Position numbers and translations under genes: made by a program. Positions 41,950 through 52,506 of a stretch of DNA of 64,000 nucleotides are shown here, in pieces. This stretch comes from JADHUC01 sp964623055 (GTDB taxonomy: Bacteria; Planctomycetota; Planctomycetia; Pirellulales; Pirellulaceae), in NCBI GenBank assembly GCA_964623055.1, contig CAZURK010000004.1, positions 79,279 to 143,278 on the forward strand, in the 5' to 3' direction. The notes under the pieces are model-generated. The model did not search any database, was not told the origin of the DNA, and worked only from the letters and a program-made list of their open reading frames with translations. The stretch's first letter is position 1, and each line of letters starts with the position of its first letter.

Positions 41950-42951
41950 TTAGGGCACCGTAATCGGTTCACCCCCGTTTCGTGTGGCGAGGGCTTGCCA
42001 GGTAAAGAGGTCGATACTCTCACTGATAGGCCTGACCGAGGCATCCATCAGCAAAGCGTTAACGATACCTCCCGCGTGGTAGCTGCGAGAAGTGACAGCC
42101 GCGTAGGTCCGCGCGGTCGCACCGGCGATGCCTTCCTGTTGATTCGTCCAATTGACATCGTACATTTGGCCGCCATTGGCGCACATGACTTTGGTATTAG
42201 GAGTGAAGGTGGCGGTGAATCCTGTTTGATGGCAACGCCCCTCCGACCATTCGGTGTGGCCTGTGGTTGGCTTGAACGAACCGCCGAGACAAGCTTGGCT
42301 TGGGCCCGTGGGCATGGGCACAGAACCCGATTGAGACAGATTCCGGAAATAGGGTTCGTACGCCTTCACTTCGGCAAAAGCAAGTGTGGAAGTGAGCCCA
42401 TCGACGAAGTCGGCAGGCGAAAGCCGTTTGTACGGATAGAACGCCCCATTGCCGCCCTGTTTGGTGTTCGGGTCCCAAACGAACCAAGTTCCCACATTGT
42501 ACCCGTAGCTCAACGGCCAATGCTTCGGTTGCCCGTTGTTGTCGTGTCGGACCTTGTCCTTGATTTCGTCGGGACAGAGGTAAGTCGGAATGCGGTGGGC
42601 GCTGAGCCGGATCCCGCCGATGTAGATGGCCGTACATCCTTTGTCCAGTTCGACCTCGTCATACATGCTGCCCAGTTCCAGGTACGGCAGCAGCAACACG
42701 TGAGCCGACCAGTTGCCGGGGCTGCCGGGCACTCCTTCGTAGCTGGCAGGGTATACGCGGTTGGTTCCCTCGAAGTTGTGTAGGGCCACACCGATCTGCT
42801 TGAGGTTGTTCTGGCATTGCGCTCGTCGAGCCGATTCCCTGGCAGACTGGATCGCCGGCAGCAACAATGCCACCAGTATTCCAATAATGGCAATAACGAC
42901 CAGAAGCTCGATGAGAGTAAACGCTCCAGAGTTCCTTGCTCGATGCGTCAT
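41950..42951 (-). CDS. DUF1559 protein with prepilin-type N-terminus (2)
   Basis: The 333-residue product has the prepilin-like start AFTLIELLVVIAIIGILVAL, then LPAIQSARESARRAQCQNNLK and the closing HAGGIVNALLMDASVRPI. It differs enough from the neighbouring DUF1559 protein not to be a recent duplicate. ATG 42951 has GGAGA upstream. Probably the first gene of the run DUF1559-DUF1559-lipoprotein-permease-ATPase, though 194 bases separate it from the next. Confidence 0.93.
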   Translation of the reverse strand: MTHRARNSGAFTLIELLVVIAIIGILVALLLPAIQSARESARRAQCQNNLKQIGVALHNFEGTNRVYPASYEGVPGSPGNWSAHVLLLPYLELGSMYDEVELDKGCTAIYIGGIRLSAHRIPTYLCPDEIKDKVRHDNNGQPKHWPLSYGYNVGTWFVWDPNTKQGGNGAFYPYKRLSPADFVDGLTSTLAFAEVKAYEPYFRNLSQSGSVPMPTGPSQACLGGSFKPTTGHTEWSEGRCHQTGFTATFTPNTKVMCANGGQMYDVNWTNQQEGIAGATARTYAAVTSRSYHAGGIVNALLMDASVRPISESIDLFTWQALATRNGGEPITVP

Positions 42952-43401
42952 GAAACGGTCTCCATCTGGCGGCATTGATGATTCTCAGGCGTGGCTTGTC
43001 ATCGGGGATTGTCGTAGTAGAACGCCCTCGATCGCTGCGGTTGGCTTCGAGCCAGAATTCAACGGTCTGGCCAAGTCCACGGCGAGGCGTTGCCTGGGAA
43101 GGTGACGCGAATACGACCAATACCGGGAGCCGATGTGATTTGTGGACAGGACATAAAGGTCTCGATCGCGGCTTGTCGTCGCAAGTCCAGGTGAGTATGG
43201 CATTTGGGGCGAGCAGCGGAAAAACTGACCCTGAGCTTGTCCACAAACTCTCTGGCGTTCGGTATTTGTCCTAGAGCTAAGGCTGCGCGCAGTGTCGAAT
43301 CGAAGATGCTGCATGCGTATCCCGCACTACAGGCCAAGGCACACCGAAGACAACTCCACGGGGGGGAGCTTCCCTCGTCTTCACTTTTCGAGGTCACGCA
43401 G
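42952..43401. other. Divergent intergenic region, no gene recognised
   Basis: This gap lies between the minus-strand DUF1559 gene and the plus-strand cytochrome gene. Short frames lack domains. No palindromic repeat was noticed. It is expected to hold promoters for both genes; none was clear. Confidence 0.45.
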
Positions 43402-44937
43402 ATGCAGACACATGACGCCAGCACGGTCCAATCCCCGCCGATCATCTCCAAATACTCGCACTTGTTTCGTTTGCTGCACTGGGTACTGACGGTTGCCTTC
43501 GTGGTTTTGTTGCTGACAGGCTTGAGTCTGCATGCGATCGCTCGACCGGAACGTTCGTTCTTTTCCGGCGTGTTGCCGGACTATCTGTGGTCGGGTCGCG
43601 TTCATCTCTGGCACTTTGCTACGGCGCTCGTGTTCTGCCCTTCGTTGTTGGCCACCATCTTGGCCTGCCGCCGCCGAGTCTGGTCTCGTCCGATCCACGC
43701 TATGACGCTTGGCGGCGGGTTGGTGATGATCGCGACGGGCCTGTTGATGTTCAGCGCGGCAACATCAGGGGAAATTGCGAAGGTTGTCATCTGGCTACAC
43801 AGTTCAGTGGGCCTTTTGCTGCTACCATTCGCGTTGTTGTGGCATCTGTTCTCGGGATTCACACGTCGAATCGGGCTGCTGGTTCCAGCCTTTCACCCCT
43901 TCGCGCGTCCCAGATTGGGCCAGCTTTTTTCCTTCCTCATCATGGCACCTGTAGCCGTTTGGCTAATGGCCGCCTGTTGGCCCGTCTCCAATCCTTGGCG
44001 GACGCTGGTCGCCGTCCCTGTATCGCCGGAGGAAGTCACCAATTCAAGCATGGCTGATTTGCCGTGGGACAAGGCTCGTCCGGTGACAGCGAATTTGGCG
44101 AATGGCAGCGGACTCGACGCGGGCCACACCGAAGTCACGCTTCGGGCCATGCACAACGGAGACGAACTGTTTGTCCTGGCCGAATGGGACGATCCCACGG
44201 AAGACCGACGATACACCCCGTGGCAGAAGACGTCCGATGGCTGGGAGCATCTGGCCACAGATGCCAAGGACGAATGCGTGTATTACGAAGACAAGTTTGC
44301 CCTGGCTTTCCCCACGAAGCCGGACTGGCGATTCGAGCAGGCAGGCTGTGCGTTGTATTGTCACGCAGGCGGCGGTAATCCGTACGGCTGTAAGAACAGC
44401 GACCGCATCATTGACGTATGGCACTGGAAGGCAACTCGCACCGATCCCGCGGGGCAAGCCGACGACAAATATTGGTCGCACCCGAAGTCAGAGACAGCGC
44501 TGAGCGGCCGCTACGGCGACCCAAAGGACGGTGGCGGTTACAGGAAGAACGAGGCGGCGGACGACCAGCCGCACCCCGCGTTTTTGCCGGTGGAGCCGTC
44601 AGCAGTCTGCCTCGGTGCGATCCCAGAGAAACATGCCGTCGAGTACACGGAGGAGAAGGCCGCGAAAATCCAGCATGGGACGACTATTCCCGGCATGATC
44701 ACTTCGCCGTTTTTGGGAGACCGCGGCGATTTGAACTGCCAATCGGTGCACCAGAACGGCCGTTGGGCGTTGTATTTTCGGCGGAAGCTCGACACCGGCA
44801 GCGAGTACGACGTTCGGTTTGAACCCGGTGGGTCGTATGCCTTCGCTTGTGCCGCCTTTGATCACGTGTCCAAGCGTCACGCGTACTCGTTCTCTGTTTT
44901 CCGCCTGTTGATTACACCCGCCGCACCGGCTCTATAG
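43402..44937 (+). CDS. Cytochrome b561-type / EB_dh-like haem-binding fusion
   Basis: The 511-residue product has an N-terminal b-type cytochrome membrane domain with His-bearing helices (SHLFRLLHWVLT, RVHLWHFATAL, WLHSSVGLLLLPFALLWHLF). A large periplasmic domain resembling the haem-binding subunit of ethylbenzene dehydrogenase follows (VTLRAMHNGDELFVLAEWDDPTEDRRY; HWKATRTDPAGQADD). A CALYCH segment gives an unusual CX3CH haem-like motif. The protein probably passes electrons between quinone and a periplasmic partner. ATG 43402 has GAGG 8 bases upstream; the longer in-frame reading upstream has no support. Confidence 0.8.
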   Translation: MQTHDASTVQSPPIISKYSHLFRLLHWVLTVAFVVLLLTGLSLHAIARPERSFFSGVLPDYLWSGRVHLWHFATALVFCPSLLATILACRRRVWSRPIHAMTLGGGLVMIATGLLMFSAATSGEIAKVVIWLHSSVGLLLLPFALLWHLFSGFTRRIGLLVPAFHPFARPRLGQLFSFLIMAPVAVWLMAACWPVSNPWRTLVAVPVSPEEVTNSSMADLPWDKARPVTANLANGSGLDAGHTEVTLRAMHNGDELFVLAEWDDPTEDRRYTPWQKTSDGWEHLATDAKDECVYYEDKFALAFPTKPDWRFEQAGCALYCHAGGGNPYGCKNSDRIIDVWHWKATRTDPAGQADDKYWSHPKSETALSGRYGDPKDGGGYRKNEAADDQPHPAFLPVEPSAVCLGAIPEKHAVEYTEEKAAKIQHGTTIPGMITSPFLGDRGDLNCQSVHQNGRWALYFRRKLDTGSEYDVRFEPGGSYAFACAAFDHVSKRHAYSFSVFRLLITPAAPAL

Positions 44938-45142
44938 CCTGTGCACTTACGCGGGATAAACATGGAAGGCTGGCCACCGCAGCGAGAACTGATGGAGTGG
45001 CTCGCGACCGATTCTGCTGTGCGAATTTGCCGGGGCGAGTATCCAACGATCGCCGAGAAGGGATTCGGGTACGCCAAGTGATGCCCCCAGTTCGTACCTT
45101 GGCACGCATCTCAGTTGCGAGCGATCTGGCGGGGGAGCACGC

Positions 45143-47263
45143 TCAGAGGATGATACACACCAGCGAGGCGGCTCCCCGCAAGTAGAGGCGGTTACGGACC
45201 AACGCCGGATGGGAGTAGATTTCCTCGTCGAGGGAAAGGCCAAACGGTTTGCGCCGCGACTTCAATTGGGGCTCGGCTCCGGAGATGTCGAACAGAAGCA
45301 GCTCGCCGGAGTAGGTGGCAACCAGCAGACGCTGGCCAGCCGTGTCGGCGATCAGCGACACGTGCCCCGCAAATGCCTCGTCCCGAGTCGACCAAACGGT
45401 CTTCAAGCCGTTGGCCAGATCGAGACGAAACAGCTCGTCGCCAGATGTGCAGTAGGTGAAACCGTTCACGGCAACCGGAGTCACCGTGTCGGGCATCACT
45501 TCCTCGTTCACCGCGATCGGGTCCGCAGATAGGATTCCTTTGCTGTCGAATTCGTACAGTCGCATCGCGTTGTTTTCCGTTACGACCAGCAAGTGTCGCT
45601 CGTCGACGGCAACCGGCATCGGGACATTGTAGTCCCCGTCGTATTCCGGCCGGACGTTCCAGAGCAATTTCCCCGATTCCATGTCCCAGCCGCTGAGGGA
45701 TTCGCTTTGGTAGCCGATGATCTGCTTCCGGTTACCGAACCGGCCTGCGATGCAGGACGCGTACCCAGTGCCCTTTCCTGGGGCCTTCCAGATTGGCTTC
45801 AGTGAATCGAACTCCATTGCCAATAGCGAGGTCGTGGCTCCGCAGACGTTCACAATCAGTTTGTCGTCAACGATCAAAGGCGTGGATGCGACGCCCCATG
45901 TGGCCAGTTCGAATTCGCCGGCCATGAACTCCGTACGATTTCCGTCGACTGACCGCTCGATTGGTGCCGAATCGCTGCTCGGCAGATCGCACACAAACAA
46001 CGCTCCGAAAGCGTCAAGCGTGTAGGCGCGACCATCATGGATGACCGGCGTTGCACGAATCGACTTTCCGTAGTCGATCGAAGGGTCCGGTTGCACGCCG
46101 GGCGGGCGGATGAAACTGGCCGCGAGTATGCGTCTTCCCGTGTTTGCATCAAACATCTTCAGGCAGTCGCGGTCCTTGGCGGGATCCCGGTCGGTCACAC
46201 CAACCCAGCGTTCCGTTGCCGCAACACCGCCCAGCCCGTTGTCTTCCAGCGGCGCCGTCCACGCGGTATGCATCTGGTCCAGGGTGTCCGGGAGGGACGG
46301 GACTAGCCCGTCGCGACCGGGACCGCGAAAGTCGGGCCATCCAAGTCGGTGTGACGTCGTCTGTTCGGCCGGCTTGAATGCCTTGAAGCCGTCCTTCGAC
46401 TCCAGCAGCTTCAGCAATGTCGACAACCGATTCGCGCCCAGTAGCTGCCGGCGAACCTCGTCGCGCAGGTCGACGGGCATTTCGTCGGTGGCGAAGACCG
46501 TGATAAACGGAACCCGCTCCGTCTTGCCGATCACTCGCAACGAACCTGCCGGAATCGTATGGCATCCTTCGAGCAACACCCTGGCATAGTCCGAAATCAC
46601 AGCGGCTGTCTTGTCGTCGTCGCCCAGTTCCATCAAGTGATTCGCCGCGTCCGTGCATGTTTCCACCGTGTCGACTTTTCCACTGCGAAAGCCTTGCATA
46701 CCTGCTTCCCGCAACCGGGCCACCGCCGCAGCGTGCTTTTCGTCGCAACTGGCGGGCCCAAACAGGACACGGTATCCCTTCAGGTCGTCCAGTGACTGTG
46801 CTGCATTCCCTTTGCGTACGACAAACAGGCCCTGAAAGGTCGTTTTGCCTTGCAAGTTGGTCAGCGAAGCGATCGGGTGGATTTGTCGACCCAGCCGCTT
46901 CGCCTGATAAAGCACATCGGAATGCTTGCCCACAATCAGGTGGATTGGCGCGGTATCGCTCCAATAGGCCGACAGCTTCTTGCCACAAATCGTCGAGCAA
47001 GGTCGACCAAGCCGGCGCTCTAAGACCATGGCGAGCGCCTCGTAGCGGCGCTGCGCATAACCCGCCACACAATCGCATGCCAACTCCTTCGCCAGAGGAT
47101 CTGTCACCAGAATGCAGACCCGTGATTCCGGCGGTGAATTCTCCGGGGCGGCGGTATCCGCCGCCCGAAGATTGTCCACGAGGAAAGCGCCGACAACGAC
47201 CGACGCTGCGAACAACGACAACGGTGCGTTGCGCAGAAGCAAAACCGTCAGCTTCATACTCAT
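45143..47263 (-). CDS. PhnD-like substrate-binding domain fused to PQQ-type beta-propeller
   Basis: The 706-residue exported protein begins with a signal peptide (LTVLLLRNAPLSLFAASVVVG). Residues ~45-310 resemble a phosphonate/phosphate-type binding protein: YEALAMVLERRLGR, LQGKTTFQGLFVVRKGNAAQ, LKGYRVLFGPASCDEKHAA. After GWPDFRGPGRDG a PQQ-like beta-propeller begins, with repeats such as ATPVIHDGRAYTLDAFGALF, ASTPLIVDDKLIVNV and GWDMESGKLLWNV. The fusion suggests a periplasmic sensor or redox-linked binding protein. ATG 47263 overlaps the upstream gene, so they are cotranscribed. Confidence 0.83.
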   Translation of the reverse strand: MSMKLTVLLLRNAPLSLFAASVVVGAFLVDNLRAADTAAPENSPPESRVCILVTDPLAKELACDCVAGYAQRRYEALAMVLERRLGRPCSTICGKKLSAYWSDTAPIHLIVGKHSDVLYQAKRLGRQIHPIASLTNLQGKTTFQGLFVVRKGNAAQSLDDLKGYRVLFGPASCDEKHAAAVARLREAGMQGFRSGKVDTVETCTDAANHLMELGDDDKTAAVISDYARVLLEGCHTIPAGSLRVIGKTERVPFITVFATDEMPVDLRDEVRRQLLGANRLSTLLKLLESKDGFKAFKPAEQTTSHRLGWPDFRGPGRDGLVPSLPDTLDQMHTAWTAPLEDNGLGGVAATERWVGVTDRDPAKDRDCLKMFDANTGRRILAASFIRPPGVQPDPSIDYGKSIRATPVIHDGRAYTLDAFGALFVCDLPSSDSAPIERSVDGNRTEFMAGEFELATWGVASTPLIVDDKLIVNVCGATTSLLAMEFDSLKPIWKAPGKGTGYASCIAGRFGNRKQIIGYQSESLSGWDMESGKLLWNVRPEYDGDYNVPMPVAVDERHLLVVTENNAMRLYEFDSKGILSADPIAVNEEVMPDTVTPVAVNGFTYCTSGDELFRLDLANGLKTVWSTRDEAFAGHVSLIADTAGQRLLVATYSGELLLFDISGAEPQLKSRRKPFGLSLDEEIYSHPALVRNRLYLRGAASLVCIIL

Positions 47264-47270
47264 CGTCTGC

Positions 47271-48752
<1,482 letters not shown>

Positions 48753-49527
48753 TCGTCTCCTCTCATTGGCTTTGAATGTTGCCCCCGTTTAGATCGTCTC
48801 TATCACGAATCGTACACCGTTTGAACGTCAGCAAGACCAATCCCTACCGTACTTTTCATAGGCTGCCTCCGCGCAAGAAGAACAAGGGGTGAGTGAAGCG
48901 CGCAGCGGCGCGCCACTCAGCAGGTCCCAGCCGCCAGATGAAAGCTGGGATAAGAAGAAAGGTAGGCACCGGCGTGCAGATCACGCAGAACTGTCGGGGC
49001 CACCATGGCTCTGTCACGAGCGATCTTGGAGAATTGCCGAGTTCAATCAGAAGACGCGCACGTCCGACTGCCTGCGACCAACGAGTCGCATTTCCTGGCA
49101 ATCGGCTTGTGCGATCGTACGCCATGCTCGAGCGTCTCTGACGCCGAAAGCACGTGAGGCGACGGCAACGCCATTTCGGTCATCGCCGGCTTGTATCCTT
49201 GGCACTCGGCACGAGCACCGACGGACGCCGCCTCAGCGATACTCCGGGCCAATGGGGACAAACGCCTCGGTCAGTGGGTTGGTTGTTTTCAGATTCAGCC
49301 ACATCGTGTCTCACCTCGCTGTTTCTCGTCAGATGGCCAAACAAAGCGCCAATTCACCCCTCCACTACCGGACGGTCGAACCGCAAGGAGCTTCGATTGC
49401 CTATCCCAACAAGAATACACGCTGATACCATGTTACACGCGCGCACGCGTCAATCAACCGAGCTGGCGAACTTATCGAGTCAGGATCTTGGTTTCCCATC
49501 CTATCGGATGACGCTTTTTCTTATGCG
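48753..49527. other. Gene-poor 775-base gap with one hairpin
   Basis: No frame here has a recognisable domain. A hairpin GAGTG..GCGCGC / GCGCGC..CACTC lies at 48891-48918. The region borders the decayed genes that follow and may itself be decayed or carry an unrecognised RNA; I cannot tell which. Confidence 0.4.
48891..48918. repeat. GC-rich imperfect hairpin
   Basis: GAGTG and GCGCGC (with a 2-base bulge) pair with GCGCGC and CACTC across a 4-base loop. A single copy was noticed in the window. Confidence 0.45.
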
Positions 49528-49941
49528 TCATTCTCCACGGTAGAGTTCGACCAGCCGTCCCCCGTGTCCGCACGTGATCAGCTCGGGACCGGGGTGTTCT
49601 GGATCGAATTCCCCCGCCAGCAGGTAGTGCAACGGACGACCATCGCTGTACAGAGCCTGTGCTTTCCAGTATTCGTCGGAATTGCTTACATATTGGGTCA
49701 CATTTCCCGAGTATCCACACGCATACGCTTCTTCGCCGGGCGAATTCGGATCAACGTCCCCCAATACGACACCACGAATCTTGGCAGTGTCGCGTCCCAG
49801 GAAGTCAGCCTGCCAACGACCGTCTTTGTGGCTAGCAAGGGTTACCTTGCCTCCGTCGCCCCCGATCAAGACGGCACACTTGTCAGTCGTCGGTCTCAAC
49901 GATTGCAGACCAAAAGGGTTGACAAGTTCGGGGAGCGGCAG
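49528..49941 (-). pseudogene. C-terminal remnant of an FG-GAP/VCBS-type propeller protein
   Basis: The frame encodes about 135 residues with propeller-like repeats (CAVLIGGDGGKVTLASH, AYACGYSGNVTQYV, ELITCGHGGRLVELY) and a natural stop at 49528. Upstream the frame continues as LPLPELVNPFGLQ to an in-frame stop at 49942-49944, with no signal peptide and no strong start; only a TTG at 49899. Such proteins are normally several hundred residues and exported, so this looks like the tail of a truncated gene. It sits head-to-head with another truncated gene at 50,049. Confidence 0.6.
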
Positions 49942-50048
49942 TTACCTACACTAACCTGTGTGGATTCCGGCTGAGGAGAAACGACACAATAGGACGGGGG
50001 CGCCGAACAGCCGTTCTGCAAGAGTCGCTTTTCGCGAAGGACTGTGCC

Positions 50049-51078
50049 ATGGCCCAATACGAATGTTCTGTCTGTGGTTACTCCGTTGGTGATCGACACG
50101 CCCGTGTACATCACGCACATGTCGTTCGGCGTCCTTTCGAGAGAAGTCAAGATTGCGTTGGCCAAAGGAAGCGCTGCTGCGAAGACCGCCATGTGTTCCG
50201 GTGAAGGCGGAATCCTGGAGGACGAGCTTCAAGCGGCCCACAAGTACATCTTCGAATATGTGCCGAACCAGTACAGCGTGACGGACGAAAACCTCCAGCG
50301 GGTCGATGCGATTGAACTCAAGATCGGACAGTCGGCCAAACCGGGCATGGGCGGCCATCTGCCGGGAAACAAAGTCACAGCAGAGATCGCCGCCGTTCAA
50401 GGCCGCGCGGAGGGAGCCGATATCATCAGCCCGGCTCGTTTCGAGGACATTCGCACAAGAGACGACTTGAAACGCCAGGTCGACCGGCTGCGCGAACGAT
50501 CTGGTGGCAAACCGATTGGGGTCAAGATCGCAGCAGGGAATGTGGAAGCCGATCTTGCATTCGCGTTGTCTGCCGAGCCGGACTTCATCACGGTGGACGG
50601 TCGTGCCGGTGCGACGGGGGCGGCGCCCAAGACGGTCAAAGATGCTACCTCGATCCCGACGATCTTCGCGATTTGTCGAGCGAGGAAGTTCCTGGACGAA
50701 CGCAATGCAGACAACGTTTCGTTGATGATCACCGGGGGATTGAGGATTTCATCGGACTTTGCCAAGGCGATCGCACTCGGAGCCGATGCAGTTGCCATTG
50801 GTACCGCCGCCTTGATTGCTTGCGGATGCCAGCAATACCGGATCTGCAACACGGGGAAATGCCCTGTGGGAATAACATCCCAAAATCCCGATCTCAGGGC
50901 GCGATTGCAGATCGACGAATCAGCTAGACGATGGGAGAATTTCTTGACCGTCTGCACGGAAGAACTCAAGACGTTTGCGCGTCTGACCGGCAACGATGAC
51001 ATCCACAGACTGGCGATCCCGGACCTCTGCACGACGAACTCGGAGATTTCGAATCACACCGATATCGAACACGCATAA
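50049..51078 (+). pseudogene. Rubredoxin-FMN glutamate-synthase-like gene with internal deletion
   Basis: From 50077 the frame encodes the FMN- and 3Fe-4S-binding GltB core: VIDTPVYITHMSFGVLSREVKI, GEGGILEDE, GGHLPGNKVTAEI, VDGRAGATGAAPK, ITGGLRISSDFAKAIALGAD and the cluster motif CQQYRICNTGKCPVG. The family is normally about 480-540 residues, often with an N-terminal rubredoxin. Here ATG 50049 opens a rubredoxin-like start, MAQYECSVCGYS, in a different frame, and the remainder of the rubredoxin plus the GltB N-terminus is missing. The best explanation is an out-of-frame deletion near 50,080. A GTG at 50044 could still start a 344-residue core, so residual function is not excluded. Confidence 0.65.
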
Positions 51079-51140
51079 GAGATGTATAATGCGTGCCGAG
51101 TGCTATCGTATTCGACACCAACAGAGGAAGGAGGACTGCG

Positions 51141-52289
51141 ATGAGGGAGAACAAGAGTATCTGGCTGAGCGGGTTGTGTGTTCTGGGCTTCGCGTTGAGT
51201 GTGATGCTGGCGGGTTGCTCGGGGGATTCGTCCTCACCGGATTCGGAGACGAGCGATCCGGCTGGTGAAGGTCCCGGCGACGCGAAGGGTACCGAGACGC
51301 CGGGGGACACAGAGACACGGGGAGATACCGACACACCATCGGGCCAAACGACCGCGGAAATAAACGTCTCGCTCGGTCTGCCACCGGTTCCGGTTCCGAA
51401 AGACAACCTCATGACGGACGAGAAGATCGAATTGGGGAAGATGCTGTATTTTGATAAGCGCTTGAGCAAGGACGGTACGATCGCCTGTGCCACGTGTCAT
51501 GATCCCAAGATGGCCTGGACGGAGGACAAGGCGACCAGCACGGGTATCGGCGGCAAAGTGGGCGGAGCAAATTCGCCCACCGTGATCAACGCGGCCTTTG
51601 CGGACGCACAGTTCTGGGACGGCCGGGTGGAGTCGTTGGAGGAGCAAGCTTTGGGACCGATCGAGAACGAAATCGAAATGGGCCACAAACTCGAAGACTT
51701 GATCCCGGAGTTGAACGAGATCGAGGGATACAAAGAACGATTCCAGAAGGTGTTCGGAACCGACGTCACTGCGGACGGCATCGCCAAGGCCATTGCCGCT
51801 TTCGAACGAACCGTATTGAGCGGCAACTCGCCATATGACAAGTTCGAGGACGGCGATGAAGACGCGCTGAACGATGCTCAGAAAAAGGGGATGGATTTGT
51901 TTAAGAGCGCCGGGTGCGCAATGTGCCATAAGCCGCCGATTTTCAGCAGCTACAGGTATTACAACGCCGGTGTGGGAATGGACAAGGACCCGCCCGATGC
52001 TGGGCGCATGGGCTTCACCAAGGAGGAAGGCGACTTAGGCAAGTTCCGCGTGCCCATGCTCCGCGAGGTGGCCAATACCGGACCATATTTCCACGACGGC
52101 AGTTGCGACTCGCTGGAGAAAGCAGTGGCCATGATGGCTGGCGGCGGAATCGCCAACGATAACTTGTCGGACATGGTAAAACGTGTCGGCGACAAGGGGC
52201 TTTCCGCGGAAGATCAGGCGAACATCGTCGAGTTCCTCAAGGCTCTTTCCGGCGAGTTCCCGGTGATCAACCCACCTGAGTTGCCGTAG
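51141..52289 (+). CDS. Di-haem cytochrome c peroxidase, lipoprotein
   Basis: MauG/CCP-type di-haem peroxidases reduce hydrogen peroxide in the periplasm using two c-type haems. The 382-residue product has a lipobox (LGFALSVMLAGC), a Gly/Asp/Thr-rich linker, then LGKMLYFDKRLSKDGTIACATCH with the first haem and MDLFKSAGCAMCH with the second. FRVPMLREVANTGPYFHDGS, usual for the family, follows. ATG 51141 has GGAGG 7 bases upstream. The next gene is the peroxiredoxin-kinase fusion, making a peroxide-related pair. Confidence 0.93.
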   Translation: MRENKSIWLSGLCVLGFALSVMLAGCSGDSSSPDSETSDPAGEGPGDAKGTETPGDTETRGDTDTPSGQTTAEINVSLGLPPVPVPKDNLMTDEKIELGKMLYFDKRLSKDGTIACATCHDPKMAWTEDKATSTGIGGKVGGANSPTVINAAFADAQFWDGRVESLEEQALGPIENEIEMGHKLEDLIPELNEIEGYKERFQKVFGTDVTADGIAKAIAAFERTVLSGNSPYDKFEDGDEDALNDAQKKGMDLFKSAGCAMCHKPPIFSSYRYYNAGVGMDKDPPDAGRMGFTKEEGDLGKFRVPMLREVANTGPYFHDGSCDSLEKAVAMMAGGGIANDNLSDMVKRVGDKGLSAEDQANIVEFLKALSGEFPVINPPELP

Positions 52290-52319
52290 GCTGGTCGTAT
52301 GAGGAGGACCCGCATTGCT

Positions 52320-52344
52320 GGTTCCCAAGCTCCGCTTGGGAACC
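52320..52344. repeat. Perfect hairpin with TCC loop, family G
   Basis: GGTTCCCAAGC (52320-52330) and GCTTGGGAACC (52334-52344) are perfect complements around a TCC loop. It lies between the peroxidase and the peroxiredoxin-kinase gene. Confidence 0.8.
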
Positions 52345-52377
52345 GAGACTTAGTGCGTGTGCAGTGCACGACCCGAT

Positions 52378-52500
52378 CGTTTAACCGCAGGGCCAGCGGC
52401 CCGCGCGGGAGTTGAACTGGGGGCAGGCATCCCTCTCTCTGCGGCGGAGAAATGCAACGTCTTCGCCGACGCGCGGCCCGTTGGGCACTGCGGTTAAACG
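52378..52500. repeat. Long palindrome with CGTTTAAC termini, family H, copy 2
   Basis: CGTTTAACCGCAG (52378-52390) and its exact complement (52488-52500) bound an element of about 123 bases whose inner parts also pair imperfectly. The right end stands 6 bases before ATG 52507. The copy at 31016 shares the CGTTTAAC ends. Confidence 0.78.
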
Positions 52501-52506
52501 AAGGAA

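Noticed and set aside
48889..49425. 178-codon plus-strand frame
   Set aside because: It has no domain, begins within a hairpin, and its composition looks random. No family could be recognised.
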